NCBI GenBank assembly: GCA_001460835.1
Contig: CYKH01002227.1
Span: 12,818 to 33,146, forward strand
From: Bodo saltans
Lineage: Eukaryota > Euglenozoa > Kinetoplastea > Eubodonida > Bodonidae
Direction of reading: 5' to 3'
Length of the DNA stretch: 20,329 nt
Both the position numbers and the translations under genes were made by a program. Below the pieces are notes generated by a model, which saw only the letters and a list, made by a program, of their open reading frames with translations, had not been told where the DNA came from and did not search any database. Each line of letters starts with the position of its first letter. Position 1 is the first letter of the stretch. Below are positions 16,431 through 20,329 of this stretch, piece by piece.

Positions 16431-16460
16431 CTGATCGGTAAGAACATCAAAAAAGAGTTG
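16431..16460 (-). promoter_or_regulatory. Candidate spliced-leader acceptor for VPS35L
   Basis: A T/C-rich stretch (about 16460-16440) is followed by ATCAG, with the AG at 16432-16431, 21 bases upstream of the ATG at 16409. The distance matches that in several other genes here and argues against the ATG at 16490. Confidence 0.5.
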
Positions 16461-16623
16461 CAATATCAGTTGGATGTCAACATTGTGCATAAAACGGCGG
16501 GTTTAGTACTCATGGCTCAGCAGCAGCAGCACGCTGGATTTTTAAAACAGCAAGAAACTTGATTCAAAAGATACTGTACACTCATTCACCTTCAGGAAGG
16601 CAAGTAGGCGACGTCATCACAGT

Positions 16624-17418
16624 CTACATAATGTCATCGTCGTTACCATCCAGCATGAGCATTCGCTGGCATCCCTCTCGTAGCAACTCCTTGATCGATC
16701 GATGTTGATGCTCTTTGGCGACTTGGACAGCGACAGCATACTGCTCCGTCGACGTTTCCCGCGTGTGCGAAGTTCGTCTGCTGCCACGTGCCGGAGTTCC
16801 ATCCCCTCCGCCAGCTGCTGAGGATGGTGTGACACGATGTTCAACAAACGTCCCTTGAGAGCAGAAGCTCGTCACTTGCCATTTCCCCGCACTCATAGAC
16901 TTCCCTGTGGACTCCATCGAGAGGTCCAATCCAGATGTGCTATTCTGGTACTGTGGAACGTTATGCTGCACCGCATCTCCGTCGCTTGGGCGAACTGTGT
17001 GCTGGAGCTGATCGTTAGGCCCACCGTTCCTGTTTGCATGAGAAAAGCGACCGTATCGGAGAGGAGGACTATACGAGGGCAGTGGCAATGAGCTACCTTC
17101 ACGAAAGCTTGCTTCCTCGTCTTCGTTCGACCTTGTTGTTGCAGTGGGAGAAATCACCAATCGCTGAGGTCCAGCTAGCGAAAGTGGAGAGAGTGAGCGC
17201 GCCAGTACTAAAGCCTTCGCCGCAGCTGCAACTCGAAGCACGTCATCGATCGCACTTGTGCACGTATCTTGGGATGAAGTCGATGAGCGCCGAGAAGACG
17301 AAAACGTAATGGCATCACCATCCAATGGGAGAGGGAGCAGTGCTTGCGATTCGCGAATTTCAAGATGCAGCACATCATCATTTCCTTGATGAAATGAAAC
17401 AGATTTCTTTGCAGGCAT
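16624..17418 (-). CDS. Ser-rich protein of unknown function
   Basis: Unrecognised, 264 residues. It is largely disordered, with many Ser, Thr, Pro and Arg residues; a more ordered, helical segment near 235-255 (HRSIKELLREGCQRMLML) precedes an acidic end. The N-terminus MPAKKSVSFHQ contains K-S-V-S-F, which fits the PP1-docking [RK]-x-[VI]-x-F pattern. Such short patterns arise by chance often, so this is a weak hint. Start: in-frame ATGs also occur at 17478 and 17475, but a T/C tract (17466-17442) and an AG at 17439-17438 lie between them and 17418, so those upstream ATGs would be outside the mature mRNA. The stop is TAG. Confidence 0.7.
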   Translation of the reverse strand: MPAKKSVSFHQGNDDVLHLEIRESQALLPLPLDGDAITFSSSRRSSTSSQDTCTSAIDDVLRVAAAAKALVLARSLSPLSLAGPQRLVISPTATTRSNEDEEASFREGSSLPLPSYSPPLRYGRFSHANRNGGPNDQLQHTVRPSDGDAVQHNVPQYQNSTSGLDLSMESTGKSMSAGKWQVTSFCSQGTFVEHRVTPSSAAGGGDGTPARGSRRTSHTRETSTEQYAVAVQVAKEHQHRSIKELLREGCQRMLMLDGNDDDIM

Positions 17419-17437
17419 ATGTGTCAATGATGTGCTA

Positions 17438-17466
17438 CTATGTGGTGCGCGAAGAAAAGCGAAAAC
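17438..17466 (-). promoter_or_regulatory. Candidate spliced-leader acceptor for the Ser-rich 264-residue protein gene
   Basis: The minus strand reads a pyrimidine-rich stretch, TTTTCGCTTTTCTTCGCGC, then CACCACATAG with the AG at 17439-17438. The leader to the ATG at 17418 is 19 bases. Confidence 0.5.
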
Positions 17467-17580
17467 ATTGAACATCATCGAATTAATCACGAAATGGGCA
17501 ATTGTGAATCGCGCAAGAGCAGCAAGTATCTCTTATGTCGGTTCGAGTTACGGCAGTGGTGGTTGAATTTAGACTGCTGG

Positions 17581-17892
17581 CTAGTACTTCTTCTTTCCGT
17601 GTGCCTTTTTCTTTGCGGAAGCAGGAGTCTCATTTGTAGTTTCGGCATCACCCGTATTCTTGACTTCAGCGGCGATTGCGGTTGCGGGTGCAACCGAAGG
17701 ATCGACTCGTCGCTTTTTCAAATCGGCAGTGTTCTCATCGACTCTGCCGCTGGTGCTTTGATTGGCTTCGCCCTCATCTTCATCGCGGGTGCGTTTTCGG
17801 TTGCGCTTTTCAAGGTACGCATCACGCTCCTTCGCTTTCTCTCGGAGCAGCTCAACGTACTTCTGACGCTTTTCACGGTGCTTTTTTGCCAT
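17581..17892 (-). CDS. Small lysine/arginine-rich protein, probably nuclear
   Basis: Unrecognised, 103 residues. Residues 1-38 are a highly charged helix (MAKKHREKRQKYVELLREKA start). A middle acidic and Thr/Ala-rich part follows, and basic clusters at about 31-35, 58-61 (KKRR) and 93-103 (KKKAHGKKKY at the end) resemble nuclear or nucleolar localisation signals. A ribosome-biogenesis or RNA-associated role is possible by composition only. The ATG at 17892 is fixed by an in-frame TGA nine codons upstream (17925-17923). The upstream gap is purine-rich and lacks a clear pyrimidine tract, unlike the other gaps. The stop is TAG. Confidence 0.7.
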   Translation of the reverse strand: MAKKHREKRQKYVELLREKAKERDAYLEKRNRKRTRDEDEGEANQSTSGRVDENTADLKKRRVDPSVAPATAIAAEVKNTGDAETTNETPASAKKKAHGKKKY

Positions 17893-17981
17893 TTTGAATC
17901 TTCTTTTACTGTTGCTGCAAGTTCAGCCAAAGGTAGTTTCAGTAACGTACGCTCGCCAAGCTTGTGGTATGTCGCAAGTCA

Positions 17982-18119
17982 CTCAATTTTTCTTCCATTG
18001 TATTTCACATCGAACTCTGTTACATATTCTTCATTGATGCTTTCTCCATTTTCATCTTCGCGTAGTGTACAGGGCAATCCCTTTTCCTCCCTCGTCGTGA
18101 TCCGTGTCTCCACAGTTTG
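17982..18119 (-). other. Short coding-like open stretch without a start codon
   Basis: 46 codons on the minus strand lie between two in-frame TGAs (18122-18120 and 17981-17979). The residues look like genuine protein (for example TLREDENGESINEEYVTEFD, then VKYNGRKIE) but no ATG is in frame. An ATG at 18123 in the next frame gives only 23 codons. The frame stays open again after the second TGA. It could be a small gene with a frame error, a gene remnant, or chance. Confidence 0.3.
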
Positions 18120-18139
18120 TCATTCTTGAGCTACTTTGT

Positions 18140-19819
18140 TTACATGAAGAATTCGTCGTCCTCCTCTCCTGTGGTTTCTTGCTTTACGACAGTCTCTTTC
18201 TTCTTTGTATCGATAGGACGCGAGCGCCACATGACTGGTTTGCCAACCCGCTTGATAACGGGAGCTTGGGATCGCTCAAGTGCCTTGCGACTTCGCTCTT
18301 CACGCTCCTCGGCTTGCTTGTTGAGCATCACCTGACGTGCTTGCCTCCTGCGGTCCTTGTCACGCTGCTTCATTGTGGCTGCTACGAACGTCTCATCAAT
18401 GCCGTTCTTTGGATTCTTGATGGTTTGGCGCATTTCTTCGAGCTTAGTCTCGATGTAAGTGAGCATACCGAGGCTGTCCATGTTGGTTTCATCGCCACCA
18501 AGGTTGTTAAGCGTTCTGAAGATCGCCTTCACCTTCTCTTCGATCTTCACTTTGAGCTCTTCCTGGGTCAGTTGTCGTGTTTCAGCTGCGGGATCTTTCT
18601 TTTCGCCAGGGCCCTTCTTCTCGTCCTTTTTATCGTCTTTCGATTCTTTGCTCTGCGATGGATCACCGCTGCCGAGGACTCGCTCCAAGCGTTCTAGAAG
18701 AGTTCGCATCTTGGTTTGTTCAATGTGGATCTTGTTGGTGACACCTTCCATTTGTTGCTTTCGCTGGCCAGCAATCGATTGCATTTCCTGTTGCTCCTGC
18801 TGATACAGCTGAGCAATATTCTCGATTTCTTCCTCGAGTTCTTGACAGTTCTGAATAAGGAAGAGATTTCCCTCTTCAATGTTGATAAACTGTTCAAGGA
18901 TTTGATTTGGTTCGGTGAAGAACATCGGTACGCGATCGGGGTCATACGCGTCAAGGTTGTCCTTGATGTCAGGAAGTAACAAACCTTCCACCTGTTGGCG
19001 TAGTGCACTCGCTGTGCTAGTGACTCTGGACTCTAGGATGGACAGCATCTCCTCTTGGCGGCGCTCTTGTTCATCTTGCTCTAAATTATCCACGTCCTCA
19101 GCAAAAGCATTCTCAAGCTCGAGGACAATGCGCTGTCGTTCATCTTCGACGCGAAGGGCGAACAGAGTGTCCACGAACCAGCTCGGCTTTGTCAGGTCGT
19201 CTAAGAACTTCTTAAAGCCTAGGCACTGCTCCATTTGCTCTTCATTCTTCTTCTTGTCAGCTTCAAGCTGAGCGATTTGTGCTGAGAGTTTCTTGATCTC
19301 AAGGAGTTTTTCCTGCTTTGCTTTCGTTTCAATGTCTGCCCTCTTGACTGCTGCGTCTTGTTCTAGGTTGCTGTGCTTCAAGAAGTTGTTAAACTTCTCG
19401 TGGGTGCTGGCCAGCTGATCCTGCTGTTGTTTTAGACGTTTTTCAGAGCGATCAGCTTCTTCGTCCAGCTTCTTGATTTCCTGGCGCTTGGTGGCGAGCG
19501 ACATGCGAGCTAAGCCCATTTCACGCTTCTTCTGAATGTACACAGCCATGTTGTCCTTCTCACGCACATCGATGGTTGGGAGGTGAACCTCGCTATGGAG
19601 GTTTTGATGTTGAGATTGATTTCGTGAGTCGTCCATGTCTTCATCTGTGATTTGTGAACGTGCAGCACCAATCCTAGCGCTCTGGGTCGTCTTTTCGTGG
19701 ACTGGTTGCCCCTTCAGGCGTTCGCGCTCCATAGTGTTCTGACGCTTCTCCTCATCACGTAAAATGAAGACCTCTTCGTCTGTGGGCATTCGAAACGGAT
19801 TTCCGCCATGGCTATTCAT
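18140..19819 (-). CDS. CFAP100: CFAP100 / CCDC37 (MIA1), axonemal modifier of inner arms
   Basis: 559 residues, near the length of animal and algal CFAP100. In Chlamydomonas the FAP100 (MIA1) and FAP73 (MIA2) pair sits on the doublet near the base of the I1/f inner dynein arm and tunes its activity; this is known of the family, not shown here. Evidence: the N-terminal signature NPFRMPTDEEVFILRDEEKR (7-26), followed by a DUF4200-type coiled coil at about 91-210 ending GFKKFLDDLTKPSWF, a second helical region (about 305-385), a Lys/Asp/Glu-rich linker (about 395-425), and a basic tail with a short acidic end. The ATG at 19819 is supported by an acceptor AG 29 bases upstream. The stop is TAA. 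Confidence 0.87.
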   Translation of the reverse strand: MNSHGGNPFRMPTDEEVFILRDEEKRQNTMERERLKGQPVHEKTTQSARIGAARSQITDEDMDDSRNQSQHQNLHSEVHLPTIDVREKDNMAVYIQKKREMGLARMSLATKRQEIKKLDEEADRSEKRLKQQQDQLASTHEKFNNFLKHSNLEQDAAVKRADIETKAKQEKLLEIKKLSAQIAQLEADKKKNEEQMEQCLGFKKFLDDLTKPSWFVDTLFALRVEDERQRIVLELENAFAEDVDNLEQDEQERRQEEMLSILESRVTSTASALRQQVEGLLLPDIKDNLDAYDPDRVPMFFTEPNQILEQFINIEEGNLFLIQNCQELEEEIENIAQLYQQEQQEMQSIAGQRKQQMEGVTNKIHIEQTKMRTLLERLERVLGSGDPSQSKESKDDKKDEKKGPGEKKDPAAETRQLTQEELKVKIEEKVKAIFRTLNNLGGDETNMDSLGMLTYIETKLEEMRQTIKNPKNGIDETFVAATMKQRDKDRRRQARQVMLNKQAEEREERSRKALERSQAPVIKRVGKPVMWRSRPIDTKKKETVVKQETTGEEDDEFFM

Positions 19820-19848
19820 CGTGAGTCGGAGCTAAGGGTTTATCCCTA

Positions 19849-19885
19849 CTGAAAGCGAGTGAGAAAAGGGAATGTAGAAACCAAC
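19849..19885 (-). promoter_or_regulatory. Candidate spliced-leader acceptor for CFAP100
   Basis: The minus strand has the T/C tract TTCCCTTTTCTCACTCGCTT, then TCAG with the AG at 19850-19849. It is 29 bases before the ATG at 19819 and is a clean signal. Confidence 0.55.
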
Positions 19886-20050
19886 AACGCTGCTCAGTTG
19901 TTCAAGAAAAATAGAGAATTCAAACGTGGCAAGCAACCTTACATGTAACTCTTCACTTACTCTACTGTGCACTTACAGCTTGTTTCTTTCATTATGTTGC
20001 GCGTTGGGGCAAATACAGCACCTGATGAGTAAAACGGGCGACAAAGGGGC

Positions 20051-20329
20051 TTAGCTGCAAAGGGTTGCGAAGCCGAGGCTCCCATGATTCTGTTCAATCA
20101 CGATTGTGTTGTAGATACCAAAGATTGTCACCGCAAGCATTGACCCACCCATGATCGTCGCAAGCGCCGCAACGATCAAGAACAGCATCCCACGCCGCTT
20201 GATTTCACGCATCAAGACAAACTGCCCAAATGCGGCAGAGAGCAGTCCTGCTCCAAACAGCATCACACCGAAGTCCCAACGCAGCTCCCCCGCCAAATCG
20301 TAGTCCGCCGCGGCTTGAACCGCAATCAG
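20051..20329 (-). CDS. TauE/SafE-like membrane protein, C-terminal end only
   Basis: 92 codons run from the right edge to the TAA at 20051-20053; the N-terminus lies outside the window. Two hydrophobic spans (LMREIKRRG between them) and a final segment (FGIYNT, then a polar stretch, then SLGFATLCS) match the pattern at the C-terminus of eukaryotic TauE/SafE proteins, which end in a GIYN-type span and a G-F-x2-x-C tail. In its family TauE/SafE proteins are predicted sulfite or organosulfonate exporters with about eight membrane spans. The assignment rests on a short C-terminal fragment recalled from family pattern. No ATG start should be assigned inside the window. Confidence 0.6.
   Translation of the reverse strand: MIAVQAAADYDLAGELRWDFGVMLFGAGLLSAAFGQFVLMREIKRRGMLFLIVAALATIMGGSMLAVTIFGIYNTIVIEQNHGSLGFATLCS

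Noticed and set aside
16410-16490. Longer VPS35L start at 16490
   Set aside because: The extra 27 codons contain an acceptor-like tract and AG. Kept as an alternative only.
16527-16542. CAG/CTG triplet run as a microsatellite or regulatory element
   Set aside because: Only about four to five units in a leader or spacer region; too short to claim.
17979-17981. TGA as a sense codon (Trp or Sec) joining two coding-like stretches
   Set aside because: TGA is a plausible normal stop for the 874-, 657-, 320- and 233-residue proteins, and the downstream stretch soon overlaps the 103-residue gene in another frame.
17440-18129. Plus-strand open frame of 229 codons with hydrophobic stretches
   Set aside because: It lies opposite the small basic gene and the gap; its hydrophobic residues are the antisense of Lys/Glu-rich codons, and no other plus-strand gene is supported.
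1-20329. tRNA, rRNA, CRISPR, transposon or virus-derived sequence
   Set aside because: No cloverleaf, rRNA core motifs, spaced direct repeats, terminal inverted repeats or polymerase/integrase motifs were seen on either strand by eye.

Overview
The window looks like nuclear DNA of a flagellated eukaryote, most likely a kinetoplastid; a free-living bodonid is a reasonable guess, but that is inference. Twelve protein genes can be supported and all lie on the minus strand. No introns are evident in any of them, and the gaps are short (about 150-340 bases). Most gaps hold, just upstream of the next start codon on the coding strand, a pyrimidine tract followed by the first AG. This is the layout expected for polycistronic transcription with spliced-leader trans-splicing. 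TAA, TAG and TGA all serve as stops.

In transcription order (right to left) the genes are: the C-terminal end of a TauE/SafE-like membrane protein (20329-20051); the axonemal protein CFAP100/MIA1 (19819-18140); a small lysine-rich protein (17892-17581); an unrecognised serine-rich protein (17418-16624); the retriever subunit VPS35L (16409-13551); a PlsC-type acyltransferase (13240-12434); a serine-rich protein with a natural His6 run (12093-10120); a protein with one clear and two probable SAM domains (9967-9266); a DNAJB13/RSP16-like J-domain protein whose HPD motif reads NPE (9021-8059); a large coiled-coil protein with disordered flanks (7720-5096); a large ankyrin-repeat protein broken into three frames (4907-1215); and a coiled-coil protein running off the left edge (931-1). 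At least two genes (CFAP100 and the RSP16-like protein) point to the flagellar axoneme. VPS35L and the acyltransferase belong to endosomal recycling and phospholipid synthesis. Neighbours in such arrays need not share a pathway.

The most striking structure is a set of three local tandem duplications inside two genes: 391 bp and 26 bp in the ankyrin gene (both frame-breaking) and 234 bp in VPS35L (in frame). The two long pairs differ at 18 sites, 14 of them synonymous in the native reading frame. That pattern suits two alleles or homeologs placed end to end by an assembler better than a decayed gene. Removing one copy of each repeat in the ankyrin gene leaves a single open frame of about 1091 codons. 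I see no evidence for a new defence, mobile or RNA-based system here; no tRNA, rRNA, transposon or CRISPR array was found.
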